Shown piece after piece: positions 19,264-27,211 of a DNA stretch of 64,000 nucleotides. The DNA comes from Rhodococcus zopfii NBRC 100606 = JCM 9919 (lineage in GTDB: Bacteria; Actinomycetota; Actinomycetes; Mycobacteriales; Mycobacteriaceae), in assembly GCF_001895025.1 (NCBI RefSeq), contig NZ_BCXI01000018.1:92962-156961 (forward strand), written 5' to 3'. The notes under the pieces are model-generated. The model saw only the letters and a list, made by a program, of their open reading frames with translations. It made no database searches and was not told the DNA's origin. A program made the translations under genes and the position numbers. The number at the start of each line of letters is the position of its first letter. Position 1 is the first letter of the stretch.

Positions 19264-20115
19264 TCAGACCGCCCGGGCGATCAGGACCGGGCACAGCGCA
19301 TGATGCAGCAACGACTGGCTGGTGGATCCCAGCACCGCGGCGGTCATCGGGCTGCGGCCGTGACTGCCGACGACGACCAGTTGCGCCCGCGACGAATGCT
19401 CGAGCAGCGCCTCCTCCGGTTTGCCGCGCTCGACACTGTGCGTGACCTCGACATCGGGGTAGCGGCTCTGCCATCCGGCGAGGCTTTCGCTCACCAGCGC
19501 GGTCTGCTGTTTCACGTGGTCGTCCCACTCGATGAACCGGGAACCCTCTCCGTACGTCAGGGTGGACTGCTCGGTCCAGCTGTGAACCGCAACCAGGGGA
19601 GCGCCGACGAACGAGGCGAACTCGAAGGCGTGCTCGATCGCCTTGTTGCTGAGTTCGCTGCCGTCCACCCCGACGGCGACGGGACGGCCGTTGACGGCTT
19701 CGGGGGCCGGCTCGCCCCGCCACGACACGACCGGGCACTTCGCGTGATTGGACGTGTACACGACGTCGGAGCCGCGGAACATCGACTGCATCTCGCTCGT
19801 CGTCAAGTGTCCGAGGACGATCATCCGTGCCGCTCCGGACTTCTCGACGAGCACCTTCTGGGGATCGCCGTGTTCGATGCTGCGCTCGATCTCGACTCCG
19901 CTCGGTCCGGCCCGGACCGCGGTCTCGGCGGCGTCGAGGAGTCCTTCGGCGTCGCCGTTTCGGTCCCCGGATCGTCCGTTCGTCTGCACGTGGAGCAGGT
20001 GGAGAGGTTCGCCGAACCGTTGCGCGACGGATGCGGCCCAGCGTGCTGCCCCCAGCGCGCTGGCCGACCCGTCGATGCCCGCCACGATTCCGCGTCCGTT
20101 CGATGCTGTGCTCAT
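19264..20115 (-). CDS. tandem-domain universal stress protein (UspA family)
   Basis: A 283-residue protein of two Usp domains. Each begins with the family strand (GIVAGIDGSASALGAARWA; PVAVGVDGSELSNKAIEHA). The second keeps the ATP-binding motif GSHGRSPMTAAVLGSTS; the first is degenerate (LGHLTTSEMQSMFRGSD). Mycobacterial tandem Usps bind ATP or cAMP and act in dormancy; the exact role here is unknown. AAGGAG lies eight bases before the chosen ATG (MSTASNG); an earlier in-frame ATG lacks a good site. Confidence 0.88.
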   Translation of the reverse strand: MSTASNGRGIVAGIDGSASALGAARWAASVAQRFGEPLHLLHVQTNGRSGDRNGDAEGLLDAAETAVRAGPSGVEIERSIEHGDPQKVLVEKSGAARMIVLGHLTTSEMQSMFRGSDVVYTSNHAKCPVVSWRGEPAPEAVNGRPVAVGVDGSELSNKAIEHAFEFASFVGAPLVAVHSWTEQSTLTYGEGSRFIEWDDHVKQQTALVSESLAGWQSRYPDVEVTHSVERGKPEEALLEHSSRAQLVVVGSHGRSPMTAAVLGSTSQSLLHHALCPVLIARAV

Positions 20116-20193
20116 GGTGGTGACTCCTTGGCCTCCCATTCAGTGTGAGCCAGATCTCACGATCTTGTCAGCATTCGCGCGGCGGAGGTCCGC

Positions 20194-21084
20194 TCAGTCG
20201 CCGACGGCCTCCTTGCCGCGTCGCACGATCTTCGGGTCGGGATCGAACACCACCTGTGTGTCCTTGTCGTCGTAGTCGAACCGGTTCAGGAAATGCCGCA
20301 TCGCGTTGATGCGAGCGCGCTTCTTGTCGTTGGACTTGATCGTCGTCCACGGCGCGTGGTCGGTGTCGGTACGGCGGAACATCTCTTCCTTCGCCTCGGT
20401 GTACCGGTCCCACTTGTCCAGCGACTCGAGGTCCATGCTCGACAGTTTCCAGCGGCGGACCGGATCGAGCTGGCGGATCGCGAACCGGGTGCGCTGCTCG
20501 TTGCGGGTCACCGAGAACCAGAACTTGGTCAGGGAGATCCCGGCGTCGACGACGAGCTGCTCGAACAGCGGCACATGCGTCATGAACCGCTCGTACTCGG
20601 CGTCGGTGCAGAAACCCATGACGCGTTCCACGCCGGCGCGGTTGTACCAGGACCGGTCGAACATCACCAGCTCACCGGCGGTGGGGAAGTGCTCGATGTA
20701 ACGCTGCAGATACCACTGGCCGCTCTCGCGGTCGGACGGTTTGCTCAGCGCGACCACCCGGGCGTGCCGGACGTTGATGTACTCCTGGAAGCGTTTGATC
20801 GTCCCGCCCTTGCCTGCGGCGTCGCGACCTTCGAACACGATGATGTGCTTGGAACCGTTCTCCAGCGACCATGCCTGGAACTTCAGCAGCTCGATCTGCA
20901 GCAGATACTTCTCGACCTCGTACATGGCCCGGTCCATGCGGTCTTCGTACGGGTAGTTCTCCCGCCAGGTGTCGACGGCACGGCCGTCGATGTCGATGAG
21001 GTCGGGGTCTTCGCCGCGGTCGTCGCGCACGGAGAATCCCTCGGTGCGCAGCCGGTCGATGTAGTGGCGCAGTTCGCTCTGCAC
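20194..21084 (-). CDS. ppk2: polyphosphate kinase 2 family protein
   Basis: A 296-residue PPK2 enzyme with Walker A GRDAAGKGG (residues 86-94), the lid segment RHARVVALSKPSDRESGQWY and Walker B VMFDRSWYNRAGVERVMGF. PPK2 enzymes transfer phosphate from polyphosphate to nucleoside mono- or diphosphates. The single-domain length fits class I, which favours diphosphates, but class is inferred. The GTG start is preceded by AGGAGA. It follows the chelatase gene on the same strand after about 96 bp and may be independently transcribed. Confidence 0.92.
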   Translation of the reverse strand: MQSELRHYIDRLRTEGFSVRDDRGEDPDLIDIDGRAVDTWRENYPYEDRMDRAMYEVEKYLLQIELLKFQAWSLENGSKHIIVFEGRDAAGKGGTIKRFQEYINVRHARVVALSKPSDRESGQWYLQRYIEHFPTAGELVMFDRSWYNRAGVERVMGFCTDAEYERFMTHVPLFEQLVVDAGISLTKFWFSVTRNEQRTRFAIRQLDPVRRWKLSSMDLESLDKWDRYTEAKEEMFRRTDTDHAPWTTIKSNDKKRARINAMRHFLNRFDYDDKDTQVVFDPDPKIVRRGKEAVGD

Positions 21085-21180
21085 GGGATTCTCCTGGTTC
21101 TGGGGCCCAACGGGGGAAGTAGGCGTCCGTTGTATCGGCTGCGGATGAACCAGAGTAGAACGGCACGCGGCCGGAAGTGC

Positions 21181-21930
21181 TCAGGCGCTGCGCAGGACCC
21201 CGGTGGAGTCGGCAAGCGCATCGAGGCACCGGCGCTCGACGACGCGGCCGACCGCGTCGCCGGCAGCGAGGGGGGTGGCGATCCGGATGTCGGGGAAGGC
21301 GGATTGCGCAGCGTCGCACGCCCGGTCCCACAGCAGACCGGGAGCGAGCAGCCACGGCGCGACGACGAGCCGGCGGGCGCCGGCCTCCCGAAGCGCGGTG
21401 AGCGCGCCGACGACATCGGGGGTGGAGGTCGCGAAGCACGCTCGCACGTGGGTCCACGAGGTGCCGGCGAGCAGTCGTGGTGCGACGGCGGCGGTCGCAG
21501 CGTCGGCGCCGGCCCGTCGTGAACCGACCGCGCACATTGCGATTCCGACGGACGGGTCGAGGCGCGAGACGCCGGTGGCGGCCACCGCGTTCCGTGCCGC
21601 CGCGACCAGCAGCCGGTCGGGACCGAGGACGTCGGTGCGGACCAGCTCGAGGTGCGGATGCCGGACGTGGGCCTCGGCGAGGATGCCGGGCAGATCCACG
21701 CGGGCGTGGAATGCGCTGCCCAGCAACAGCGGAACGACGACCACCCGGTGATGGCCCTCGGCGGCGACGGCGTCGACGGCCTGCCGCACCGAGGGCGCGT
21801 TCAGGTCGAGGAATGCCAGGCGTACGTCCCAGTCCGGTCGTCGCGCCCGCAACGCCGTGAGCGCGGCAGCCATGGCCTGCGCGGCGCGCGGGTCGCGGCT
21901 GCCGTGCGCGACGGCGATCACCGGGATCAT
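21181..21930 (-). CDS. sirohydrochlorin chelatase (CbiX/SirB family)
   Basis: A 249-residue protein with two tandem CbiX-like halves. The N-terminal half starts IPVIAVAHGSRDPRAAQAM, where the His is the usual metal ligand, and continues VVVVPLLLGSAFHARVDLPG. The second half (VRACFATSTPDVVGALTAL, VVAPWLLAPGLLWDRA) is weaker. The family inserts iron or cobalt into sirohydrochlorin; here iron for siroheme is likely because siroheme is the cofactor of NirA, encoded in the same operon. The ATG overlaps the cysN stop (ATGA), and it is the last gene of the operon. Confidence 0.88.
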   Translation of the reverse strand: MIPVIAVAHGSRDPRAAQAMAAALTALRARRPDWDVRLAFLDLNAPSVRQAVDAVAAEGHHRVVVVPLLLGSAFHARVDLPGILAEAHVRHPHLELVRTDVLGPDRLLVAAARNAVAATGVSRLDPSVGIAMCAVGSRRAGADAATAAVAPRLLAGTSWTHVRACFATSTPDVVGALTALREAGARRLVVAPWLLAPGLLWDRACDAAQSAFPDIRIATPLAAGDAVGRVVERRCLDALADSTGVLRSA

Positions 21931-23234
21931 GCCGGGACGTGGTCCCCGAGCTCGATCTGAGCCAGCCCGTTGCCGACCAGGCCGGCGGCGAGCGTGTTCC
22001 CACCCGCCGGATCGATGAGCAGGAAGCTGCCGGTGCGGCGGTTCACGGTGTAGTCGTCGGCCGGGATCGGCTCCGCCACCCGCAGTGAGATGCGGGCGAT
22101 CTCGTTGAGCTCCAACGTTTCCGGATTGGGAATCGACGTCAGGTTCTGCTCGTCGAAACGTTCCTCGAGTGTCCCGACGATGGCCTGGGTCGTGCGGGTG
22201 CCGTGCTTGAGCAGCAGCCGGGCGCCGGGGCGCAGCGGCTTCTCGGCGAGCCAGCAGACGGTCGCCTCGAACTCGCCGATCGGCTCGGGTGCCCCCTCCG
22301 GGGTGGCGATGAGGTCACCGCGGGAGACGTCGACGTCGTCGGCGAGGATCAGGGTGACCGACCGGCCCGCATGCGCGACGTCGAGCTCGCCGTCCGCGGT
22401 GTCGATGCGCTCGACGGTGGTGCGGATACCCGACGGCAGGACGACGACCTCGTCGCCGGGACGGACCGAGCCGGACGCGATCTGCCCGGCATAGCCGCGG
22501 TAGTCCGGGTACTCGGCGGTGCGGGGGCGGATCACGTACTGGACCGCGAAGCGCAGACCGGACTCGTGACGGCCGTGCACGTCGGCGTCGACGGGGACCG
22601 ACTCGAGGTGCTCGATGAGCGTCGGACCGTCGTAGTACGGGGTGCTCTCCGAGCGGGTCGCGACGTTGTCGCCGTGCAGGGCGGAAACCGGGATCTCCTG
22701 CACGTCCTCGGGAGCCCAGCCCAGCGACGAGGTCAGCTCGCTGAATTCGCCGGAGATCTGTGCGAACACCGCCGCCGGATCCTCGACGAGGTCGATCTTG
22801 TTCACCGCGAGCACCAGCCTCGGCACACCGAGCAGCGCGAGGACGGCGGCGTGCTTGCGGGTCTGCGAAATCACGCCCTTGCGGGCGTCGACGAGCAACA
22901 CCACGAGCTGCGCGGTGGACGCGCCGGAGACCGTGTTGCGGGTGTACTGCACGTGGCCCGGGGTGTCGGCGAGCACGAAGCTACGCTTCGGGGTCGCGAA
23001 GTACCGGTAGGCGACGTCGATGGTGATGCCCTGTTCGCGTTCGGCGCGCAGGCCGTCGACGAGCAGCGACAGGTCGGGGGTGTCGAGACCCTTGTCGACC
23101 GAGGCGCGGGTGACCGCGTCGATCTGGTCGGCCAGGACGGATTTGGTGTCGTACAGAAGGCGGCCCACCAGGGTGGACTTGCCGTCGTCGACGCTGCCCG
23201 CAGTTGCGAGGCGCAGGAGCTGTGACGCGCTCAT
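21927..23234 (-). CDS. cysN: sulfate adenylyltransferase subunit 1 (CysN GTPase)
   Basis: A 435-residue elongation-factor-like GTPase. G1 is GSVDDGKST, followed by EREQGITIDVAYRYF (G2), DTPGHVQY (G3) and NKID (G4), then the beta-barrel domains. With CysD it makes adenosine 5'-phosphosulfate (APS), using GTP hydrolysis to drive the reaction. There is no C-terminal APS kinase domain, unlike the fused CysNC of mycobacteria; an APS reductase pathway does not need it. The chosen ATG (MSASQLLRLA) comes two bases after the stop of a short duplicated ORF; an upstream in-frame extension lies in repeat sequence and is not family-like. Confidence 0.93.
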   Translation of the reverse strand: MSASQLLRLATAGSVDDGKSTLVGRLLYDTKSVLADQIDAVTRASVDKGLDTPDLSLLVDGLRAEREQGITIDVAYRYFATPKRSFVLADTPGHVQYTRNTVSGASTAQLVVLLVDARKGVISQTRKHAAVLALLGVPRLVLAVNKIDLVEDPAAVFAQISGEFSELTSSLGWAPEDVQEIPVSALHGDNVATRSESTPYYDGPTLIEHLESVPVDADVHGRHESGLRFAVQYVIRPRTAEYPDYRGYAGQIASGSVRPGDEVVVLPSGIRTTVERIDTADGELDVAHAGRSVTLILADDVDVSRGDLIATPEGAPEPIGEFEATVCWLAEKPLRPGARLLLKHGTRTTQAIVGTLEERFDEQNLTSIPNPETLELNEIARISLRVAEPIPADDYTVNRRTGSFLLIDPAGGNTLAAGLVGNGLAQIELGDHVPA

Positions 23235-23236
23235 GA

Positions 23237-23344
23237 TCAGAAGTAGCCCTCTCGCTTGCGGTCTTCCATGGCCGCTTCGGAAACTCGGTCGTTGCTCGCC
23301 CTGGGTCGAGCATTGTGCGTCGCGCTCGGTCGGGTGACCCGCAT
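23237..23344 (-). CDS. 35-codon ORF 2 carrying a copy of the CysD C-terminal tail
   Basis: Starts ATG inside the stop of the preceding short ORF (TGATG) and reads MRVTRPSATHNARPRASN, then DRVSEAAMEDRKREGYF, the exact last 17 residues of CysD. It ends two bases before the cysN start. Compared with the other copy it has one amino-acid change (Gly15 to Arg) and several silent changes. It may be a coupling device for cysN translation, a small CysN-binding peptide, or just duplication debris. Confidence 0.45.
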   Translation of the reverse strand: MRVTRPSATHNARPRASNDRVSEAAMEDRKREGYF

Positions 23345-23451
23345 CAGAAGTAGCCTTCGCGCTTGCGGTCCTCCATGGCCGCTTCGGAAACTCGGTCGTT
23401 GCTCGCCCCGGGTCGAGCATTGTGCGTTGCGCTCGGTCGGGTGACCCGCAT
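23344..23451 (-). CDS. 35-codon ORF 1 carrying a copy of the CysD C-terminal tail
   Basis: Its ATG overlaps the cysD stop by one base (TGATG) and it reads MRVTRPSATHNARPGASN followed by DRVSEAAMEDRKREGYF, identical to the CysD end. Its own TGA overlaps the start of the next copy. A ribosome that ends cysD could therefore pass through both short ORFs before reaching cysN. No separate ribosome-binding site is obvious. Protein existence is unproven. Confidence 0.45.
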   Translation of the reverse strand: MRVTRPSATHNARPGASNDRVSEAAMEDRKREGYF

Positions 23452-24395
23452 CAGAAGTAGCCTTCGCGCTTGCGGTCTTCCATGGCCGCTTCGGAAACTC
23501 GGTCGTCGCCGCGGGTGGCGCCGCGCTCGGTCAATCGTGACGCGGCGACCTCGGCGAGGATGTCCTCGTTGGTGGCGGCCTCGGACAGGATCGCGCCGGT
23601 GGTGGACCCGTCGCCGACGGTGCGGTACCGCACCGAACGGGTCGCGAGTTCCTCGCCGTCGGCGGGACCGCCCCACACGCCGGGGGTCATCCACATGCCG
23701 TCGCGCCGGTACACCGGACGCTGGTGTGCGTAGTAGATGCTCGCGAGTTCGACGTCGTCGCGGGCGATGTACCGCCAGATGTCGAGTTCGGTGAAGTTGC
23801 TGAGCGGGAACACCCGGACATGCTCGCCCGGGGCGTGCTTGCCGTTGTACAGGTTCCACAGCTCGGGGCGCTGGCGCTTGGGGTCCCACTGGCCGAACGC
23901 GTTGCGCAGCGAGAAGATCCGCTCCTTGGCGCGGGCGCGTTCCTCGTCGCGGCGACCGCCGCCGAACACCGCGTCGAAGCGGTTCTCGCCGATGGCGTCG
24001 AGCAACGGAACGGTCTGGAGCGGGTTGCGGATGCCGTCGGGACGTTCGGTGAGGCGACCGTCGGCGAGGTAGTCCTCGACCTTCGCGACATGCAGGCGCA
24101 AACCGTATTTCTCGACGACATGGTCGCGGAACGCCAGAACCTCGGGCAGATTGTGCCCGGTGTCGACGTGCAGCAGCGCGAACGGCAGCGGCGCGGGCCA
24201 GAAGGCCTTGAGTGCCAGGTGGAGCAGAACCGTGGAGTCCTTGCCGCCCGAGAACAGGATCACCGGACGTTCGAATTCGCCGGCGACCTCGCGGAAGACG
24301 TGGATCGCCTCCGACTCGAGCGCGTCGAGAGTGTCGAACTTGTTGCCGTCCAACCTGATTCGGGATTCCGGAAGGTTCGTATCGGTGAGTGTCAT
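23451..24395 (-). CDS. cysD: sulfate adenylyltransferase subunit 2 (CysD)
   Basis: A 314-residue PP-loop ATP pyrophosphatase. The PP-loop SGGKDSTVLLHLA, the segment FGGGRRDEERARAKERIFS and HVRVFPLSNFTELDIWRYI are typical CysD. It transfers AMP to sulfate, forming APS, in complex with CysN. The ATG overlaps the cysH stop (ATGA). Its C-terminal tail DRVSEAAMEDRKREGYF is repeated twice more downstream as separate short ORFs. Ordered nirA-cysH-cysD-cysN-chelatase, so all steps from sulfate activation to sulfide are encoded together. Confidence 0.95.
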   Translation of the reverse strand: MTLTDTNLPESRIRLDGNKFDTLDALESEAIHVFREVAGEFERPVILFSGGKDSTVLLHLALKAFWPAPLPFALLHVDTGHNLPEVLAFRDHVVEKYGLRLHVAKVEDYLADGRLTERPDGIRNPLQTVPLLDAIGENRFDAVFGGGRRDEERARAKERIFSLRNAFGQWDPKRQRPELWNLYNGKHAPGEHVRVFPLSNFTELDIWRYIARDDVELASIYYAHQRPVYRRDGMWMTPGVWGGPADGEELATRSVRYRTVGDGSTTGAILSEAATNEDILAEVAASRLTERGATRGDDRVSEAAMEDRKREGYF

Positions 24396-25120
24396 GAGGA
24401 GTGCAACCCGCATTCGGTCTTGGCTCGGCCGGCCCACCGTCCGCTGCGCGGATCGGCTCCGGGAAGTGGTTTGACGGTGCAGGGGGCGCATCCGATGGAC
24501 GGATAGCCCTCGTCGACCAGGGGATTGACGAGAATCCCGTGTTCGTCGATGTAGTCCTGCATGTCCTCGTCCGACCACGCGGCGATCGGATTGATCTTCA
24601 CCAGTCCGAATGCCTCGTCGAACGAGACGAGCGGCGCGTTGGCCCGTGTCGGGGCTTCGACCCGGCGGATGCCGGTGACCCACGCGCGGTAACCCTTCAG
24701 GGTTTCGGTCAGCGGCACGACCTTCCGCAACCGGCAGCACTCGTTCGGATCGCGTGAGAACAGATCCTTGCCGAGCAACTCGTCCTGCTCGGCTACCGAG
24801 TGGGCCGCCTTCGCCTCGACGAGGTTCGCTCCGTACACCTGGGCGACCGCGTCCCGGGTGCCGAGCGTCTCGGCGAAGTGGTAACCGGTGTCGAGGAAGA
24901 GCACGTCCACGCCCGGCCGCACCTGCGTGGCGAGATGCACGAGCACCCCGTCCTGCATGTTCGACGCGACGATGTAGCCGCTGCGCTCGCCGCTCACTGC
25001 GGAACCGAAGGTCTCCTCGGTCCATTGCAGCAACTCCAGTGCCGAGGCGCCTTCGAGCCTTGCCGCCCCCTGCGCGGCGAGATCTCGAAGGTCCTCGGTG
25101 GTCTCTGTGGTGATGGTCAT
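24392..25120 (-). CDS. cysH: adenylyl-sulfate (APS) reductase, 4Fe-4S type
   Basis: A 242-residue thioredoxin-dependent reductase of the PAPS/APS reductase family. Four cysteines for a 4Fe-4S cluster are present: Cys128-Cys129 in NECCRLRK and Cys211/Cys214 in GCAPC. These mark it as an APS reductase rather than a PAPS reductase. The catalytic Cys237 lies in the terminal TECGLHSS. It reduces APS to sulfite for NirA. ATG overlaps the nirA stop and its stop overlaps cysD, all four-base ATGA couplings. Confidence 0.94.
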   Translation of the reverse strand: MTITTETTEDLRDLAAQGAARLEGASALELLQWTEETFGSAVSGERSGYIVASNMQDGVLVHLATQVRPGVDVLFLDTGYHFAETLGTRDAVAQVYGANLVEAKAAHSVAEQDELLGKDLFSRDPNECCRLRKVVPLTETLKGYRAWVTGIRRVEAPTRANAPLVSFDEAFGLVKINPIAAWSDEDMQDYIDEHGILVNPLVDEGYPSIGCAPCTVKPLPGADPRSGRWAGRAKTECGLHSS

Positions 25121-26838
25121 CGGAGGTCCGCCTCTTCTGCGCGCACGGCCCACTGGGCGAACCGCTCGCCCTCGGTCCGGTGCTTGACGAAATTGCGCAC
25201 TACACGCTCGATGTAGTCGCCGAGTTCGGTGCTGTTCACCTTGTGCTGGCGCAGTTTCCGGCCGAAACCGCTGTCGAGGCCGAGGCTGCCGCCGAGGTGT
25301 ACCTGGTACCCCTCGACCTGGTTGCCCTCGCCGTCGTCGACGAGCTGACCCTTGAATCCGATGTCCGCGATCTGCGACCGGCCGCACGAGTTGGGGCAGC
25401 CGTTGATGTTGATGGTGATCGGGACGTCGAGCTGTGCGTTGATGTCCGTCAACCGCTCCTCGAGCTCGGGTGCGAGCACCTGGGAGCGCTTGCGGGTCTC
25501 GACGAACGACAGTTTGCAGAACTCGATGCCGCTGCACGCCAGCAGGTTCCGGCGCCACGCGGACGGCCGGGCTTGCAGGCCGAGAGGTTCGAGTTCGGCG
25601 ATCAGTTCCTCGACCTTGTCGTCGGCGACGTCGAGGACGATCAGCTTCTGGTACGGCGTGAAACGGATCCGGTCCGAACCGATCCGCTCGACCGCGTCGG
25701 CGACCTTCGTCAGGATGGTGCCGGACACGCGGCCCGCGATGGGGGAGAACCCGACGGCATTGAGGCCGTTGCGCAGCTTCTGTACACCGACGTGATCGAT
25801 GGGACGCGCCGGTTGCTCCGGGGCGGGACCGTCGATCAGCGGACGCTTCAGGTATTCCTGTTCGAGAACCTCACGGAATTTCTCGATGCCCCAGTCCTTG
25901 ATGAGGAACTTCAGGCGGGCCTTGGAGCGCAGGCGGCGGTAGCCGTAGTCGCGGAACACTGCGACCACGCCTTCCCACACGTCCGGAACCTCGTCGAGCG
26001 AGATCCAGGCACCGACCCGCTGCGCGAGCATCGGATTCGTGGACAGTCCGCCACCGACCCACAGGTCGAAGCCGGGACCGTGCTCGGGGTGGTTCACGCC
26101 GACGAAGGCGACGTCGTTGATCTCGTGCACGACGTCCTGCTGACCGGAGATCGCCGTCTTGAACTTGCGGGGCAGGTTCGAGTACTGCGGGTCGCCGATG
26201 TAGCGACGGACGATCTCGTCGATCGCGGGGGTGCCGTCGACGATCTCGTCGAGCGACTCGCCGGCGAGCGGGGACCCGAGCACCACACGCGGGCAGTCGC
26301 CGCACGCCTCGGTGGTCTTCAGGCCCACCGACTCGAGGCGACGCCAGATCTCGGGAACGTTCTCGACCTCGATCCAGTGGTACTGGACGTTCTGCCGGTC
26401 GGACAGGTCGGCGGTGTCGCGTCCGAATTCGGTGGAGATGCCGCCGATGGTGCGCACCTGCTCGACGTTCAGCGCGCCGCCGTCGCAGCGCACCCGCATC
26501 ATGAAGTACTTCGCCTCGAGCAGATCGAGGTTCTCGTCACCGGTGTAGGTGCCGTCGTAGCCCTGCTCGCGCTGGGTGTACAAACCCCACCAGCGGAACC
26601 GGCCGCGCAGGTCGGACTTGTCGATGCTGTCGAAACCCTGGTGCGCGTAGATGTCCTCGATGCGGCGGCGCACGTTGAGCGGGTTGTCGTCCTTCTTCGC
26701 CTGCTCGTTGGCGTTGAGGGGCTCGCGGTAACCGAGAGCCCACTGGCCTTCGGCGCGGCGTTTGGCCGGCCGTGCCGCCCGCGGCCGTATGGGCGCGGCG
26801 GGTTCTCCCGCGGGGGAGACGTCGGTGGTCGACGACAT
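25117..26838 (-). CDS. nirA: ferredoxin-dependent sulfite reductase (NirA/SirA, siroheme and 4Fe-4S)
   Basis: A 573-residue enzyme with two ferredoxin-like half-domains and two siroheme-binding domains. The cluster/siroheme cysteines are in LLACSGIEFCKL and NGCPNSCGRSQ. TEACGDCPRVV contains the conserved active-site Cys region. It reduces sulfite to sulfide with six electrons from ferredoxin; annotation as nitrite reductase is also common, but the operon makes sulfite the likely substrate. The ATG (MSSTTDVSP) follows AGGAG by seven bases. An in-frame ATG 23 codons upstream has no suitable ribosome-binding site. Confidence 0.94.
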   Translation of the reverse strand: MSSTTDVSPAGEPAAPIRPRAARPAKRRAEGQWALGYREPLNANEQAKKDDNPLNVRRRIEDIYAHQGFDSIDKSDLRGRFRWWGLYTQREQGYDGTYTGDENLDLLEAKYFMMRVRCDGGALNVEQVRTIGGISTEFGRDTADLSDRQNVQYHWIEVENVPEIWRRLESVGLKTTEACGDCPRVVLGSPLAGESLDEIVDGTPAIDEIVRRYIGDPQYSNLPRKFKTAISGQQDVVHEINDVAFVGVNHPEHGPGFDLWVGGGLSTNPMLAQRVGAWISLDEVPDVWEGVVAVFRDYGYRRLRSKARLKFLIKDWGIEKFREVLEQEYLKRPLIDGPAPEQPARPIDHVGVQKLRNGLNAVGFSPIAGRVSGTILTKVADAVERIGSDRIRFTPYQKLIVLDVADDKVEELIAELEPLGLQARPSAWRRNLLACSGIEFCKLSFVETRKRSQVLAPELEERLTDINAQLDVPITININGCPNSCGRSQIADIGFKGQLVDDGEGNQVEGYQVHLGGSLGLDSGFGRKLRQHKVNSTELGDYIERVVRNFVKHRTEGERFAQWAVRAEEADLR

Positions 26839-26865
26839 GCAGGAACTCCTGGGATTTGCGATGGA

Positions 26866-26919
26866 CCGGGTCGGGAGCGTCGAGATGGGCTGAATCCGCG
26901 CAGACATGCCTCGACCCGG
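26866..26919 (-). promoter_or_regulatory. candidate leader stem between the poly-Cys ORF and nirA
   Basis: CCGGGTCG pairs perfectly with CGACCCGG across a 38-nt loop in the nirA leader, just upstream of the nirA ribosome-binding site. The stretch 26839-27211 otherwise holds only the poly-Cys ORF and its promoter. The stem could be part of the attenuator, but its state in response to ribosome stalling is a guess. Confidence 0.35.
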
Positions 26920-26968
26920 CGGTTCTGAGGGGTTTGCCGGGATGGTGCCGGCCGGCGACAGTGAGTGA

Positions 26969-27079
26969 CTATCGACAGTCGGCGCAGGAACAGGCGGCGC
27001 AAGGCTGACAGCAGGACGCGCAGACGCGCTTGAAGTCGACGTGGCGGCGAGCCACGAGTCGCACTCCGAGTCCGGTCAT
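26969..27079 (-). CDS. leaderless poly-cysteine leader peptide upstream of nirA
   Basis: A 36-residue ORF beginning MTGLGVRLVARRHVDFKR and ending VCASCCQPCAACSCADCR, with seven cysteines in the last 18 residues. The ATG lies exactly seven bases after an extended -10 (TGG-CACAAT) and has no ribosome-binding site, so it should be translated leaderless. This matches the polycysteine short ORFs known in mycobacteria to sense cysteine supply and control downstream sulfur genes. An in-frame ATG three codons upstream is less likely because it would sit on the -10 element. Confidence 0.8.
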   Translation of the reverse strand: MTGLGVRLVARRHVDFKRVCASCCQPCAACSCADCR

Positions 27080-27086
27080 GGCGACC

Positions 27087-27092
27087 ATTGTG
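27087..27092 (-). promoter_or_regulatory. extended -10 promoter for the nirA operon
   Basis: On this strand the sequence reads TGG-CACAAT, an extended -10, followed by GGTCGCC (seven bases) and the ATG of the poly-Cys ORF. The hexamer matches four of six positions of TATAAT. Confidence 0.55.
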
Positions 27093-27211
27093 CCATGTCA
27101 CGGGGGTGAATCCGAATCCTGGCCGGTATTTCCACCAAAATTTCGGGAAATACCCAGGTCATCGCCCCACGGCCCGTCGGTGCCCCGCCCGGCTCTGGAA
27201 CACTGGAGGCC

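Larger units (their letters stand above)
23236..23506 (-). repeat. 107-bp tandem duplication at the cysD/cysN junction (two full units plus the parental cysD end)
   Basis: Two near-identical 107-bp units (23236-23342 and 23343-23449) abut the native 3' end of cysD (from 23450). Each unit repeats roughly the last 55 bp of cysD plus ~50 bp found nowhere else in cysD. Only a handful of single-base differences separate the units, so the duplication is recent or conserved. The period of 107 rather than 108 is explained by a one-base TGATG overlap between successive reading frames. Confidence 0.9.

Noticed and set aside
23236..23506. Direct repeats between cysN and cysD considered as a CRISPR-like or REP array
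   Set aside because: The units are contiguous, lack spacers and carry the coding end of cysD; a tandem gene-end duplication explains them fully.
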